This document shows, one piece after another, positions 1-8,574 of a stretch of DNA of 64,000 nt (positions within the stretch are counted from its first letter, which is position 1; each line of letters begins with the position of its first letter). The notes below the pieces were generated by a model, which was given only the letters and a program-made list of their open reading frames with translations, was not told the origin of the DNA and ran no database searches. The position numbers were made by a program, and so were the translations under genes. Source of the stretch: GAS368 sp965227745 (GTDB lineage Bacteria; Verrucomicrobiota; Verrucomicrobiia; Opitutales; Opitutaceae); assembly GCA_965227745.1 (NCBI GenBank), contig OZ245769.1, positions 3,162,001 to 3,226,000 on the forward strand, written 5' to 3'.

Positions 1-767
1 TGATCATCACGCGGCAGATCGACATCTCCGTCGGTTCGCTCTTCTCCGTTTGCAGCGTCTGCGCGGGCCTGCTCGCGGCGCGCGGGTGGCCGCTCTTTTT
101 AGTTTTGCCTGTGTCAATTGCGATCGGGGCGCTGTTCGGGGCTTTTAACGGCGCGCTTGTCGCCGGCCTGAGGTTGCCTTCCATCGTGGTGACCCTCGCG
201 ACGATGGTCGCGCTGCGACAGGGGTTGAATCTCATCCGCCAGGGCGAGTTCGTGAATCTCCCCGACAATGTCCAATGGTTCGGCCTCAGCCAGACTACGG
301 GCCAACTCGTGCTCGTCGCCGCTTCCCTTGTGCTGCTCGTGGTGCTCGCCCTCGCGATGCGGCATCTGCGCGCCGGGCGCTACGAGTACGCCGTCGGCAC
401 CGACGCCGAGGCGGCGCGGCTCGCAGGCATTCGCCCGCAACTCGTCACATTTTCCGTCTTCGTGTTTATCGGCGCGCTCACCGGCCTCGCCGCCATGATG
501 AATCTCGCCCAGTCACCGCAGGTCCAACCGCTTACCGGCAACGGCCTCGAATTAAAAGTCATCGCCGCCGTGGTCGTAGGCGGCGTCGCGATCTCCGGCG
601 GACGCGGCAACCTCTGGGGAGCCTTCGCCGGCCTGCTCCTGCTCGCGTGCGTGTCCCCCGCCCTCACACACCTCCACATCGAAGCCTACTGGGAAAAAGC
701 CATCCAAGGCGCGATCATCCTCCTCGCCGTCGTCGCCGATGGGCTGAGAAGTCGGAAGCAAAGCTGA
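1..767 (+). CDS. Sugar ABC transporter permease (RbsC/RhaP/LsrC-like), 5' truncated
   Basis: Inner-membrane permease of a ribose/rhamnose/autoinducer-2 class importer. The gene enters the window already open; the first full codon starts at base 3 and the visible part is about 254 residues ending KQS. It begins with the RQIDISVGS segment typical of this permease family, where I(D/I)LSVGS precedes a periplasmic loop, and shows alternating hydrophobic helices plus a late VVVGGVAISGGRGN segment that matches the conserved VLGG..GG.G motif. The next gene is a second permease and then a binding protein, so the order permease-permease-binding protein resembles lsrC-lsrD-lsrB and rhamnose operons. The ATPase is presumably upstream of the window. 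Substrate is inferred only at class level. Confidence 0.88.
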   Translation, partial: IITRQIDISVGSLFSVCSVCAGLLAARGWPLFLVLPVSIAIGALFGAFNGALVAGLRLPSIVVTLATMVALRQGLNLIRQGEFVNLPDNVQWFGLSQTTGQLVLVAASLVLLVVLALAMRHLRAGRYEYAVGTDAEAARLAGIRPQLVTFSVFVFIGALTGLAAMMNLAQSPQVQPLTGNGLELKVIAAVVVGGVAISGGRGNLWGAFAGLLLLACVSPALTHLHIEAYWEKAIQGAIILLAVVADGLRSRKQS

Positions 768-853
768 GGAACCACCGATGAACACAGATCAGCACAAATT
801 CGAACCCTCCGCTCTGAACATCTATGTCCATCTGTGTTCATCCGTGGTTCTAT
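768..853. repeat. Inverted repeat between the two permease genes
   Basis: Two 21-nt arms (769-789 and 830-850) are reverse complements with one mismatch. The left arm begins GAACCACCGATGAACACAGA and the right arm ends TTCATCCGTGGTTC. It fills the spacer between two genes of one operon. The units read as repeated GATGAACAC-like words, the same kind of string seen elsewhere in the window. Confidence 0.85.
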
Positions 854-875
854 ACTGTCTTGGCCATTTTCCCCG

Positions 876-1907
876 ATGACTGCGACTCCGGCCACTCCGC
901 GCAATTGGAAATCGATTCTGCTCTCGCACGAGATGCTCCTCCTCTACGTGCTGATCGCGGAGTGGTTGTTTTTCTATTTCGCGGGCACGACCACCAACCG
1001 TCGCGGAGTGGTCGTCGGCTTCGGCACGCTCGACCGGCAATTCGATATTCTCCGCCACTCCTGCGAAATAGGCCTGCTGGCGCTGGCGCTGACGCCGGTG
1101 ATTATCACAGCGGGCATCGACCTTTCGGTCGGCTCGCTGCTCGGGCTCTGTGCGATTCTCTTCGGGAAATTCTGGCAAGACGCCGGCATGCCGATCCCTG
1201 CAGCAGCTGGGCTCACACTTTTATGCGGAGCGCTCGCAGGCGGGCTCAATGCTTCACTCATAACCGCGTTACGCCTTCCGCCGCTCATCGTCACGCTGGG
1301 CACGTATTCACTTTTCCGCGGCCTCGCCGAGGCCATCACCCATGGAGCGATCACGTACACGGGTTTCCCTGAAAGTTTCACCTTTATCGGTCAGGAGTCA
1401 TCACTGGGTTTACCGACGCAGGCGTGGATTTTCTTCGGTATTGCCATCGCCGTCTGGCTGCTCGTGCACCGCACGACCTACGGCCGCTCTTTTCGCGCTA
1501 TCGGCCTAGCGCCGGAGGGCGCACGCTACGCCGGTCTACCGGTCGAGCGCCGCCTCGCGTTTGCTTATGTGTTGGCCGGGCTCATCGCGGCCATCGCCGC
1601 CATCATCTACACCGCGCGCGTCGGTCAGGCCAAAGCCGATTTTGGAACGGGCTACGAACTCTATGCCATCACGGCTGTTGTCCTAGGCGGTACGAGTATC
1701 TTTGGCGGCACGGGTTCGGTGCATGGCACGCTGCTGGGCGTCGCGGCCATTGCCGTGCTCAGTAACGGCTTGGCCTGCCTCCCGGTCGTCATGCAGATGA
1801 ATGCCGCTCAGGAAATGGCCGGCATGCTCACCGGCCTTCTCCTGCTGCTCGCCCTCGCACTCCCAAAAATCTTGTCTAACCTCCGCGCGCGGCGACACGC
1901 TGTGTAG
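876..1907 (+). CDS. Sugar ABC transporter permease, second subunit (RhaQ/LsrD-like)
   Basis: Second membrane subunit of the importer, 343 residues from the ATG at 876. An in-frame ATG at 834 exists, but it lies inside the inverted repeat and would add 14 non-family residues. The IDLSVGSLLGLCA segment near residue 80 and VVLGGTSIFGGTGSVHGTLLG near residue 265 are the two family-defining motifs, and about eight to ten hydrophobic helices are spaced between them. It pairs with the upstream permease as a heterodimer. The binding protein starts 50 bp downstream, consistent with one transcript. Confidence 0.9.
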   Translation: MTATPATPRNWKSILLSHEMLLLYVLIAEWLFFYFAGTTTNRRGVVVGFGTLDRQFDILRHSCEIGLLALALTPVIITAGIDLSVGSLLGLCAILFGKFWQDAGMPIPAAAGLTLLCGALAGGLNASLITALRLPPLIVTLGTYSLFRGLAEAITHGAITYTGFPESFTFIGQESSLGLPTQAWIFFGIAIAVWLLVHRTTYGRSFRAIGLAPEGARYAGLPVERRLAFAYVLAGLIAAIAAIIYTARVGQAKADFGTGYELYAITAVVLGGTSIFGGTGSVHGTLLGVAAIAVLSNGLACLPVVMQMNAAQEMAGMLTGLLLLLALALPKILSNLRARRHAV

Positions 1908-1957
1908 CGGTTTTCTCCCCAACTACCCCACCCGTTTCACGTTTTGTTTCCCCTCTT

Positions 1958-2938
1958 ATGAAATCCCTCCTCCATCTCTGCTTCCTCGGCGCAGCCGTGT
2001 TTGCCACCCTCGTCGCCTCGGCCGCCGACTCGAAGCTCATCGTCGCGATGCTGCCGAAGTCCAAGGGCAACGCGTACTTCATCTCTTGCAAGGCCGGCGC
2101 CGACAAGGCCGCCAAGGAGCTCGGCGTCCAACTCCTCTTCGACGGCCCGACCGACTCCAATGCCGCGAAGCAAAACGAGATCGTCGAAAACTGGATCACG
2201 CTCGGCGTCGATGTGATCGCCGTCGCTGCCGAAAACAAGGAAGGCATCTCCACCGCCCTCCGCAAGGCCCAGAAAGCCGGCATCAAGGTCGTGACCTACG
2301 ATGCCGACTCGATGCCCGATTCGCGTTCCTTTTTCGTCAATCAAGCCACCCCCGAGGGCATCGGCCAGAGCTTGATGGATGAGGCCGCGCGCCTCACCGG
2401 GGGCGAGGGCGAGTTTGCCGTGATCACCGCCTCGCTCACGGCCGCCAACCAACGCGAGTGGCAGAAGCACGTCGAGGCCCGCCTCAAGGAAAAGTATCCG
2501 AAGATGAAGCTCGTCGCCGTCCGCCCCTGCGACGACCTCAAGGACAAGGCCCAATCCGAGGCGACCGCGATGCTCAGCGCCAATCCCAACCTCAAGCTCA
2601 TCATGTCCATCTGCTCTCCCGGCGTCCCCGGTGCCGCCGAAGCCGTGAAACAGGCCGGCAAGACCGGCAAAGTAAAGGTCGTCGGCCTTGGGCTCCCGAA
2701 CGAAAACAAACGCTACGTGCACGAGGGCGTGACCGATTCCGTCATCCTCTGGAATACCGGCGACCTCGGTTACCTTACGGTCTACGCCGGAGTCGCCATC
2801 GCCAAGGGCGAACTCAAGAAGGGCGCGACGACTTTCAAGGCCGGCACGCTCGGTTCGTTCGCCATCCAGGGTGACAATATCCTCCTCGGGAAGCCGTTCA
2901 TCTTTAACAAGGGCAATATCGACAAGTTCGACTTCTGA
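1958..2938 (+). CDS. Periplasmic sugar-binding protein of the RhaS/LsrB family
   Basis: Captures the sugar in the periplasm and delivers it to the two permeases upstream. 326 residues with a cleavable signal peptide (MKSLLHLCFLGAAVFATLVASA, cleaved near residue 22) and a type I two-lobe periplasmic-binding fold (DUF4198-free, Peripla_BP_4-like). The C-terminus IFNKGNIDKFDF is very close to the LsrB ending IFNKENIGKYDF as I recall it, and VNQATPEGIGQSLMDEAARL also aligns with LsrB. In LsrB an Asp-Gln pair contacts AI-2; the corresponding segment here reads TAANQREW, so Asp appears to be Asn. This favours rhamnose or another pentose/deoxysugar over AI-2. The ligand remains unproven. Confidence 0.87.
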   Translation: MKSLLHLCFLGAAVFATLVASAADSKLIVAMLPKSKGNAYFISCKAGADKAAKELGVQLLFDGPTDSNAAKQNEIVENWITLGVDVIAVAAENKEGISTALRKAQKAGIKVVTYDADSMPDSRSFFVNQATPEGIGQSLMDEAARLTGGEGEFAVITASLTAANQREWQKHVEARLKEKYPKMKLVAVRPCDDLKDKAQSEATAMLSANPNLKLIMSICSPGVPGAAEAVKQAGKTGKVKVVGLGLPNENKRYVHEGVTDSVILWNTGDLGYLTVYAGVAIAKGELKKGATTFKAGTLGSFAIQGDNILLGKPFIFNKGNIDKFDF

Positions 2939-2951
2939 GTAAGTCGTCGAA

Positions 2952-3033
2952 GGTAGGGCGCGTTATCCCTAACGCGCCGCTCAGGGCAGTCGTATCTGCT
3001 GAGGCGGCGGCTTAAGGATAAGCCCCCCTACCC
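2952..3033. repeat. Dispersed palindromic repeat, AGGGCGCGTTAT family, copy 1
   Basis: Starts GGTAGGGCGCGTTATCCCTA and ends in the complementary sense (GGATAAGCCCCCCTACC), so it is an imperfect palindrome of about 82 bp. A near-identical copy lies at 42027-42109 and a diverged copy at 40432-40513. Confidence 0.85.
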
Positions 3034-3083
3034 AAAAACTCTCTGGCTTTGCGGCGGATAGGGTCGTCACCGCATCACTCTCT

Positions 3084-3119
3084 AGGGCGTCCCGGCTAGC
3101 TTGCCGCGACGCCCTTTTT
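3084..3119 (+). terminator. Rho-independent terminator-like hairpin
   Basis: Stem AGGGCGTC (3084-3091) pairs with GACGCCCT (3108-3115), with an inner CGGC/GCCG stem, followed by TTTTT. It lies 146 bp after the binding-protein stop and probably ends the sugar-transporter transcript. Confidence 0.75.
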
Positions 3120-3181
3120 CGTGCACAGTGATTTCCGTCAGTGACTGGAAACCTTGGCCATCCGCCGTCGTCGAACACCCT

Positions 3182-3985
3182 ATGCACCCGACCCCGCCCC
3201 GTCTTCGCTGGCTCGCGCTCGCTTTCCTCGCCGCGTTGACACCGCTCAGCGCCGGCATCCTCGGCTTCGGCGCGCCCAAGGACACGGACGTCAATGTCGT
3301 GGTCGATATGACGGACGATGGCCGCAAGCTCGCCCTGCCCACCAAGGAAAAGCCGACCTACTATTTCCCCGTGCTCGCGGGGTATCGCGAGATGGGTTCG
3401 CTGGTCGCCGGCGAGACGAAGCCGCCACCAACCAGCGTGGCCAAGCTGCTCGCCAAAGCCCTCGCCGCCGAGCACTACCTCGTCACCGACCTGCGGACCA
3501 AGATGCCGTCGGTCATCCTCGTCTTTCACTGGGGCTACATGAACCCGCAGATCGACGACACCGGCGCGCCCGACGATCCACAGCAGACTTTTTGGAATCA
3601 GAAAGAGATGCTCGGCCTCGTCGCCGGCAACACCCTCGCAAACATCAGCGCCTTCAGTTTCCAGCGCGAAGACATCCTGCAAGCCGCGCGCGACGACCGC
3701 TATTTCGTGATCGTCTCGGCTTTCGATTTCGAAGCGGCCAAGGAAAAGAAGAAAAAGCTCCTCTGGCAGGCCAAGATGAGTACGCCGTCGAATCGTGTCT
3801 CTCTCGCCGAGGTCATTCCCGCGATGATCACCGCCGGCGGCCCGCACTTCGGCCGCGAGACCAAGGTGCCGGAATCGATCACCAAGCCACTCGATAAAGA
3901 GGGCAAAGTCGAGATCGGCACGCCGACCGTGATCCCCGATGGGCCGGCAAAGAAGGCGGAAGAGAAGAAGGCGGAAAAGAAGTAA
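3182..3985 (+). CDS. Secreted protein of unknown function
   Basis: 267 residues from the ATG at 3182; the longer frame from 3101 runs through the terminator region and is unlikely. The N-terminus MHPTPPRLRWLALAFLAALTPLSAG is a Sec signal peptide. The mature part has no motif that I recognise. It contains a VFHWGYMNPQ segment and ends in a lysine/glutamate-rich tail (KKAEEKKAEKK) that is probably disordered. The neighbours are a sugar transporter and a GH28 enzyme, but nothing ties it to them. Likely a lineage-restricted periplasmic or envelope protein. Confidence 0.75.
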   Translation: MHPTPPRLRWLALAFLAALTPLSAGILGFGAPKDTDVNVVVDMTDDGRKLALPTKEKPTYYFPVLAGYREMGSLVAGETKPPPTSVAKLLAKALAAEHYLVTDLRTKMPSVILVFHWGYMNPQIDDTGAPDDPQQTFWNQKEMLGLVAGNTLANISAFSFQREDILQAARDDRYFVIVSAFDFEAAKEKKKKLLWQAKMSTPSNRVSLAEVIPAMITAGGPHFGRETKVPESITKPLDKEGKVEIGTPTVIPDGPAKKAEEKKAEKK

Positions 3986-4048
3986 GGACTGAGTCGAAGC
4001 GCGAGAGGACGACAAGGGAGCGGCGATTTGCAGCCGCCGCAAGTTCAA

Positions 4049-4075
4049 GGTGGACGGCGACCTCCGGGCTCCGTC
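4049..4075 (+). repeat. Dispersed repeat, GGTGGACGGCGA family, copy 1
   Basis: Reads GGTGGACGGCGACCTCCGGG then CTCCGTC. Other copies lie at 6724, 6793 (reverse), 8413, 8529 (reverse) and 63025. Confidence 0.85.
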
Positions 4076-4120
4076 GGGGAGGGCGGATGTGAAAATTAAG
4101 ACGGCAATCGAGTATCCTGA

Positions 4121-4146
4121 GACGGCGGTTGAAAACCGCCGCTCCG
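4121..4146. repeat. Hairpin repeat, GGCGGTT/AACCGCC family
   Basis: GACGGCGGTTGAAAACCGCC followed by GCTCCG. The perfect stem GGCGGTT/AACCGCC recurs at 21593-21616 and 55163-55186 in the opposite orientation with a GGAGC lead. Confidence 0.8.
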
Positions 4147-4225
4147 TTAGAGGCAGTTCGTCCGCAGGGATGGCGACGCTACTTCAGAGCGTCGTCCATG
4201 GTCTCACCGATGTCGCGGCTGTCCG

Positions 4226-5551
4226 TTATTTCACTAACCCCTCAACCGTGTCCTCGACCAGCAGCGCCTCGCCCTTTTCGGGCTTCACGCTCACGTTTTT
4301 GAGCGTGATATTTTTGGCGTAGCCGATGCGCAATCCCACGGGCGCCTCGATACTCACGTTTTCCAGCGTGATGTCGGTCGCGGGGGATTCGGGCAGGCCC
4401 ATGATCAGCCCCGCGCTCTTGGTGCCAGCGGCGGCGGTGACGTTGCGCACGGTGATCTTGGTCCACTTCGGCGTGTTGGGGCCGACCGGCTGCGGGTCGA
4501 CGTGCTGGCCGGGCTTCGGAATGTCGCGGTCGGGATAGTAGCTTGTGATGACGATGGCTTGGCCGACGTTTTTCATCGTGAGATTTTCGTACACCACGTC
4601 CTCGACGAGGCCGCCGCGCGTACGGTCGGACTTGAAGCGCACGCCGATGTCGGTGTCTTCAAAGGTACAGTTGCGCACCGTGACGCGGCGCACGCTGCCG
4701 CTCGTCTCACTGCCAAAGGAGCAGCCGTGCCCATGCTTGAATGTGCAATCCGTGATCAGCACGTCACTCACGCCCTCGCCCGCCGCCCCGCCGGACTTGA
4801 TCGCGATATTGTCGTCGTCTGTGTCGATCACGCAGTGTGAGATGAGCACGCGCTGGCAGAGCGAGGGATCGATGCCGTCGGTGTTGGGCGATTTCTTGTG
4901 CGGGTTGAGAATCGTGATGCCGTAGATCGTGACGTCCTGGCTGCGCGCCGGCACGAGGTTGAATTTCGGGGAAGCCGTGAGCGTCACGCCCTCGACGCGC
5001 ACGCGCTGGCAGCGGTCGAAGCCCACCATATTCGGGCGGGGCATGGTGTTGTTACGCGCCTTCTTGGCGTTGGCCTCCTGCTTAAATTTCTCCGCCGCAT
5101 CCCACCACGCTTCCCCATGGCCGTGGATCGTACCGGCGCCCGAGATTTTCACGTCGTGCGCATTCATCGTCCGGAGGAGCGGGCGAAAATTTCCGCCCGT
5201 GGCATAGTCGTCGAATACCGGAGAAAAATAAATCGTCGCCCCTTTCTCCACGTGGAGATCGATCCCGCTGCACAAATCCATCGGCCCGGTGAACCAATCA
5301 CCGGCAGGCACCACGAGCCGGCCGCCGCCCGCCTTGTCGACCGCGGCGATCGCGGCTTTGAAGGCCGCGCTGTTCGAGGTCTTACCGTCGCCGACGGCGC
5401 CAAAATCCTTGAGATTGAAACTGCGCTCGGGGATGACGGGTTGCGCGGGCGAGACATCGGCGGCGCGAAGGGAAGAGAACAGGGCCGCGACGAGGGCGAG
5501 CAGCAGCAGCGGGAGCGACAAGCGAGGTGAGAGGGAAAGGCGCGGGGTCAT
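4226..5551 (-). CDS. Glycoside hydrolase family 28 (polygalacturonase-like), secreted
   Basis: Predicted to hydrolyse galacturonan-type or related pectic linkages outside the cytoplasm. 441 residues from the ATG at 5551, which directly precedes a signal peptide (PLLLLALVAALFSSLRA); the frame extends further upstream through a repeat region without family similarity. The N-terminal FNLKDFGAVGDGKTSNSAAF motif opens many right-handed beta-helix enzymes. GH28 signatures are all visible: SPNTDGID (NTD), DDNIAIKSG (DD), GHGCSFGSE (GHG) and VRFKSD (the RxK position). These hold the catalytic aspartates and the histidine, so the enzyme should be active. Exact substrate (polygalacturonate or rhamnogalacturonan) cannot be told from sequence. 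The adjacent rhamnose-type transporter and UxuA-like gene fit pectin use. Confidence 0.93.
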   Translation of the reverse strand: MTPRLSLSPRLSLPLLLLALVAALFSSLRAADVSPAQPVIPERSFNLKDFGAVGDGKTSNSAAFKAAIAAVDKAGGGRLVVPAGDWFTGPMDLCSGIDLHVEKGATIYFSPVFDDYATGGNFRPLLRTMNAHDVKISGAGTIHGHGEAWWDAAEKFKQEANAKKARNNTMPRPNMVGFDRCQRVRVEGVTLTASPKFNLVPARSQDVTIYGITILNPHKKSPNTDGIDPSLCQRVLISHCVIDTDDDNIAIKSGGAAGEGVSDVLITDCTFKHGHGCSFGSETSGSVRRVTVRNCTFEDTDIGVRFKSDRTRGGLVEDVVYENLTMKNVGQAIVITSYYPDRDIPKPGQHVDPQPVGPNTPKWTKITVRNVTAAAGTKSAGLIMGLPESPATDITLENVSIEAPVGLRIGYAKNITLKNVSVKPEKGEALLVEDTVEGLVK

Positions 5552-5664
5552 GCGTGGATATTCGGACGCGTGTCCGCGGCTGTCGATAGCGGAACGGGGG
5601 CCTGCGATGAGCTGGCGAGCGATACCAATGGCCCAAGTGCTTTTGACTCTTAGAGGCTGGCTAA

Positions 5665-5749
5665 GGTGGGTTGCGAGCTTGCTCGCAACTACGCACAGCA
5701 GACTAGCTGGCGGGGCCTTGTGTAGTTGCGACCAAGGTCGCAACCCACG
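5665..5749. repeat. Paired inverted repeat with GCGAGCTTGCTCGC hairpin
   Basis: GGTGGGTTGCGAGCTTGCTC at 5665 is mirrored by GTAGTTGCGACC...GGTCGCAACCCAC ending at 5749. Each half is itself a small hairpin. It occupies much of the 317-bp spacer between the divergent GH28 and GDSL genes; no other feature is visible in that spacer. Confidence 0.75.
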
Positions 5750-5868
5750 CCGGAATACAGTCCAAAGCAAAGGGGCGGTTGGCATGAGGTGGCCTGCGAA
5801 AAGCGCCACCCGGCTGCGGCGAATTCCGCTTTGCGCCGGCTGGGTTTGTCAGGCACAAAAAATCCCCG

Positions 5869-6624
5869 ATGAAAAATCCCCTCCCCGCTTTTTTCCGCGC
5901 GGCCCTGCTTGCCGTTGCGTTTTCCTCCGCCGTTTTTGCCGCCGAGGGCAATACCGCGATCAAACCCGAGGCCAAGGACCCCAAGTGGGTCGCACGCCAC
6001 GAGGCTTTTCTCGCCGAGGCCAAGCAGCGCAGCGACGCCAAGGTCGTATTCCTCGGCGACTCTATCACGGATTTCTGGCGGCAGAAGGATCCGAAACGCG
6101 GCGGCCTCGCCGTGTGGGAAAAGCACTTCGCCCCGCTCAATGCCCTCAACCTCGGCATCAGCGCCGACCGCACGCAGAATGTGCTCTGGCGTCTCGATCA
6201 CGGCGAAGTCGACGGCCTCAAGCCCAAGGCGGTCGTGCTGATGATCGGCACCAACAACACCGGCTTCGAACCCGACAAGGTGACGCCACGCAACACGCCC
6301 GCCGAGACCATCGCGGGCGTGACCGCCATCGTGAAGAGCCTGCGCGCCAAGCTACCCGCCGCGAAAATTCTGCTGCTCGCCATCTTCCCGCGCGCCGAGA
6401 AGCCCGACCATCCGCAGCGCCTGCAGATCAACGAAATCAACGCCGGCCTCGCCAAACTCGATGACGGCAAGATGATCAAGTACCTCGATATCGGCCCCAA
6501 GTTCCTCGAGCCCGACGGCACCCTCACCAAGGAGATCATGCCCGACCTGCTGCACCCCGGCGAAAAGGGCTATGAAATCTGGGCCGCGGCGATCAAGGAG
6601 CCACTCGCGGCGATGATGAAGTAA
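5869..6624 (+). CDS. Secreted SGNH/GDSL-family hydrolase (esterase-like)
   Basis: Serine esterase or acetylhydrolase, 251 residues, with a signal peptide ending near AVFAAE (residue 25). Block I is FLGDSITDFW (nucleophile Ser near residue 65), block II LGISADRTQNVLWRL, block III MIGTNN (oxyanion Asn) and block V DLLHPGEKGYEIW with the Asp-x-x-His catalytic pair. The arrangement matches the PAF-acetylhydrolase/rhamnogalacturonan-acetylesterase-like branch common in Verrucomicrobiota. Next to a GH28 enzyme, removal of acetyl groups from pectin or other glycans is plausible but is inference. A strong terminator follows 33 bp after the stop. Confidence 0.9.
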   Translation: MKNPLPAFFRAALLAVAFSSAVFAAEGNTAIKPEAKDPKWVARHEAFLAEAKQRSDAKVVFLGDSITDFWRQKDPKRGGLAVWEKHFAPLNALNLGISADRTQNVLWRLDHGEVDGLKPKAVVLMIGTNNTGFEPDKVTPRNTPAETIAGVTAIVKSLRAKLPAAKILLLAIFPRAEKPDHPQRLQINEINAGLAKLDDGKMIKYLDIGPKFLEPDGTLTKEIMPDLLHPGEKGYEIWAAAIKEPLAAMMK

Positions 6625-6657
6625 CGCATCGGCAACGAGGCTTGAGGTGGAGTCGCA

Positions 6658-6683
6658 GGGCGGGCTTTTAGCCCGCCCTTTTT
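6658..6683 (+). terminator. Rho-independent terminator of the GDSL hydrolase gene
   Basis: Perfect 8-bp stem GGGCGGGC (6658-6665)/GCCCGCCC (6671-6678), loop TTTTA, followed by TTTTT. Confidence 0.9.
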
Positions 6684-6723
6684 AATGGCGGAAAGCGGCC
6701 GGAAGTACGCCGTACTTTAGATG

Positions 6724-6820
6724 GGTGGACGGCGATCTCGGGTGCCGTCGAGAGGCGAACATCAACATCACAATGGTATCCTACCCGCTAAAGACGGCGC
6801 CCGGAGGTCGCCGTCCACCT
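6724..6820. repeat. Inverted pair of GGTGGACGGCGA-family repeats
   Basis: Forward copy 6724-6749 (GGTGGACGGCGATCTCGGGT...) and reverse copy 6793-6820 (...GGAGGTCGCCGTCCACCT) face each other across about 43 bp. Together they fill the spacer between the GDSL and oxidoreductase genes. Confidence 0.85.
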
Positions 6821-6827
6821 CGATCCG

Positions 6828-8222
6828 TCACCCCACCTTCCCCGGCATCGGCACGTGACTGGCGCGCGTCGGCATCGGCGGGTAGTCGGGGCGCGCGAGG
6901 CCGGGGAGAATGTCGTCCACGCGCACGCCGCCGCCGGTCTGCAGGCTGCGATTGGCGGCGATGCCGACGGCGATAGAGCAGGCCCCGGCGCGCTCATCGG
7001 CGGCGCGGAGGAATTTGTCGGGCGCAGGCTGCGGCAGGAAAATATCCTCGAGCATCAACCGGTCGCCGCCGCCGTGGTCGCCCTCGGCGCTCCACGGAGT
7101 GAGATCGCGCGGGGTGCCGCGGAGCGGTATCACCTTAATAGATACACCACCGTCGGCCACGCCACCCTGCACGGTCTCGGTGCCGTTGACGTAGACCGAC
7201 TCGACGATGGTGTGCTCGATGCGGCCCTTGGTACCGTTAAAGGCCACGGTGTAGCCCTCCCAGGCGTTAAAGGTGTTGAGCGAGTAGCTGAGCGTCGCGC
7301 CGGTATCGTACGTCACAAGCGCGTTCATCGTATCTTCTATATCGATGTCGTCGCGAAACACACAGCGGTCACGGAAATAGCCGTCGTACTTTTCCTGCTC
7401 TTGATAGAGGCGGTGCAGCGAGGGGCTCGCGGCGAGATCGAGGTAAAAGCCGCACTGGGCTGTCTCGGGACATGTGCTGCACCGCTCGTGCGGGCCGCTG
7501 AGGCCGAGTCGACGCGCCATCGTCGGGGTGTAAAACTCGCGCTTGCCCGTCGCCATGACCGACACCGGCATCGCGCCGAGCCACCAATTCACGAGGTCGA
7601 AATGGTGCGTCGACTTGTGCACGAAGAGGCCGCCAGAGTTTTTCTTGTGGCTGTGCCAGCGGCGGAAATAGTCCGCGCCGTGGTGAGTGTTGAGCAGCCA
7701 GTGAAAATCGACCGACAGCACATCGCCGATTTCACCGCTCATCAGCAGATCCTTAACCTGTGAGCGCGGCGGAGAGTAGCGGTAGTTAAACGTCACTCGG
7801 CAGCGGCGGCCGGTGCGGCGCTGGGTGTCGAGGATCTGCCGTGCCTTGTCGGCGTCCGTGGTCATCGGCTTTTCCGTGATCACGTCGCAGCCGGCATCCA
7901 TCGCGCGGATGAGGTATTCGTGGTGAGCGGAATCTTGGGTCGTCACGATGACGACCTCGGGTTTCGTCTCCCCTATCATGCGCTCGAAGTCCGCGGCGAG
8001 ATAACCGGGCGGCACCACCGCGCCATTTTTGGCCGAGCGCTGCCGCGCCAGCTCCACCCGCCCGGCGTTCAAGTCGCACAGTGCGACGAGTTGGGCGTGG
8101 CCTTGGTGCACCTTTTCGATGCCATCTTGGTAGAGTTCATGCCGCGACCCGAGGCCGACGATGGCATAACGGCGCCGCTCAGCCGTGGGCACGGCGATGC
8201 GCGGTGTGGTGGAAACAGACAT
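6828..8222 (-). CDS. Gfo/Idh/MocA-family oxidoreductase with Cys motif
   Basis: NAD(P)-dependent sugar or cyclitol dehydrogenase family, 464 residues from the ATG at 8222. The Rossmann start is YAIVGLGSRHELY near residue 15, followed by LVALCDLNAGRV. The family lysine lies in VITEKPM (EKP motif) near residue 105. A C-x2-C-x5-C cluster (RCSTCPETAQCGFY, near residue 240) matches the Cys motif seen in one branch of Gfo/Idh/MocA enzymes; its role is unknown to me. No signal peptide, so cytoplasmic. The substrate is not predictable. A frame extension to 8273 is possible but less likely. Confidence 0.88.
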   Translation of the reverse strand: MSVSTTPRIAVPTAERRRYAIVGLGSRHELYQDGIEKVHQGHAQLVALCDLNAGRVELARQRSAKNGAVVPPGYLAADFERMIGETKPEVVIVTTQDSAHHEYLIRAMDAGCDVITEKPMTTDADKARQILDTQRRTGRRCRVTFNYRYSPPRSQVKDLLMSGEIGDVLSVDFHWLLNTHHGADYFRRWHSHKKNSGGLFVHKSTHHFDLVNWWLGAMPVSVMATGKREFYTPTMARRLGLSGPHERCSTCPETAQCGFYLDLAASPSLHRLYQEQEKYDGYFRDRCVFRDDIDIEDTMNALVTYDTGATLSYSLNTFNAWEGYTVAFNGTKGRIEHTIVESVYVNGTETVQGGVADGGVSIKVIPLRGTPRDLTPWSAEGDHGGGDRLMLEDIFLPQPAPDKFLRAADERAGACSIAVGIAANRSLQTGGGVRVDDILPGLARPDYPPMPTRASHVPMPGKVG

Positions 8223-8412
8223 TGCAGCGAAAAAACGAAAGGTAGGGACCGAAGCGTGAGGGGATTGGGACACGAGGGGTGCGCGCCGGGCAAGCCCCCA
8301 TTTGCGCGTAGCGTGTCAGTGGAGAGTCACCTTGCCCGTCGGCGGTGGGAGCGGCAACGGGCCTGCTTGCCTGACAGTTCGGGCGAGCGGTAGCCGAGGG
8401 CGGACGGACGGA

Positions 8413-8555
8413 GGTGGACGGCGAACTCCGAATGGCGGATTCAGCGAACTGTGGGAGGGGCTTTACGCCCCGACTACATTTCCCACTCGTTCTCGGCGGG
8501 GCATAAAAGCCATCCGACCGTTCGAACCGACGGCACCCGGAGGTCGCCGTCCACC
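8413..8555. repeat. Composite repeat cluster: two hairpin families
   Basis: The 443-bp spacer 8223-8665 holds a forward GGTGGACGGCGA-type copy (8413-8431), a GAACTGTGGGAGGGGCTTTA hairpin copy (8446-8475), and a reverse copy of the first family (8529-8555). One hairpin family is thus nested inside an inverted pair of the other. Apart from the terminator at 8575-8605 I see no gene in this spacer. Confidence 0.85.
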
Positions 8556-8574
8556 ACGGACTCTTCGCTCACAG

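Noticed and set aside
5289..6464. Long plus-strand frame across the GH28/GDSL spacer
   Set aside because: Overlaps the GH28 gene antisense and the GDSL gene out of frame; translation is Arg-rich and featureless.
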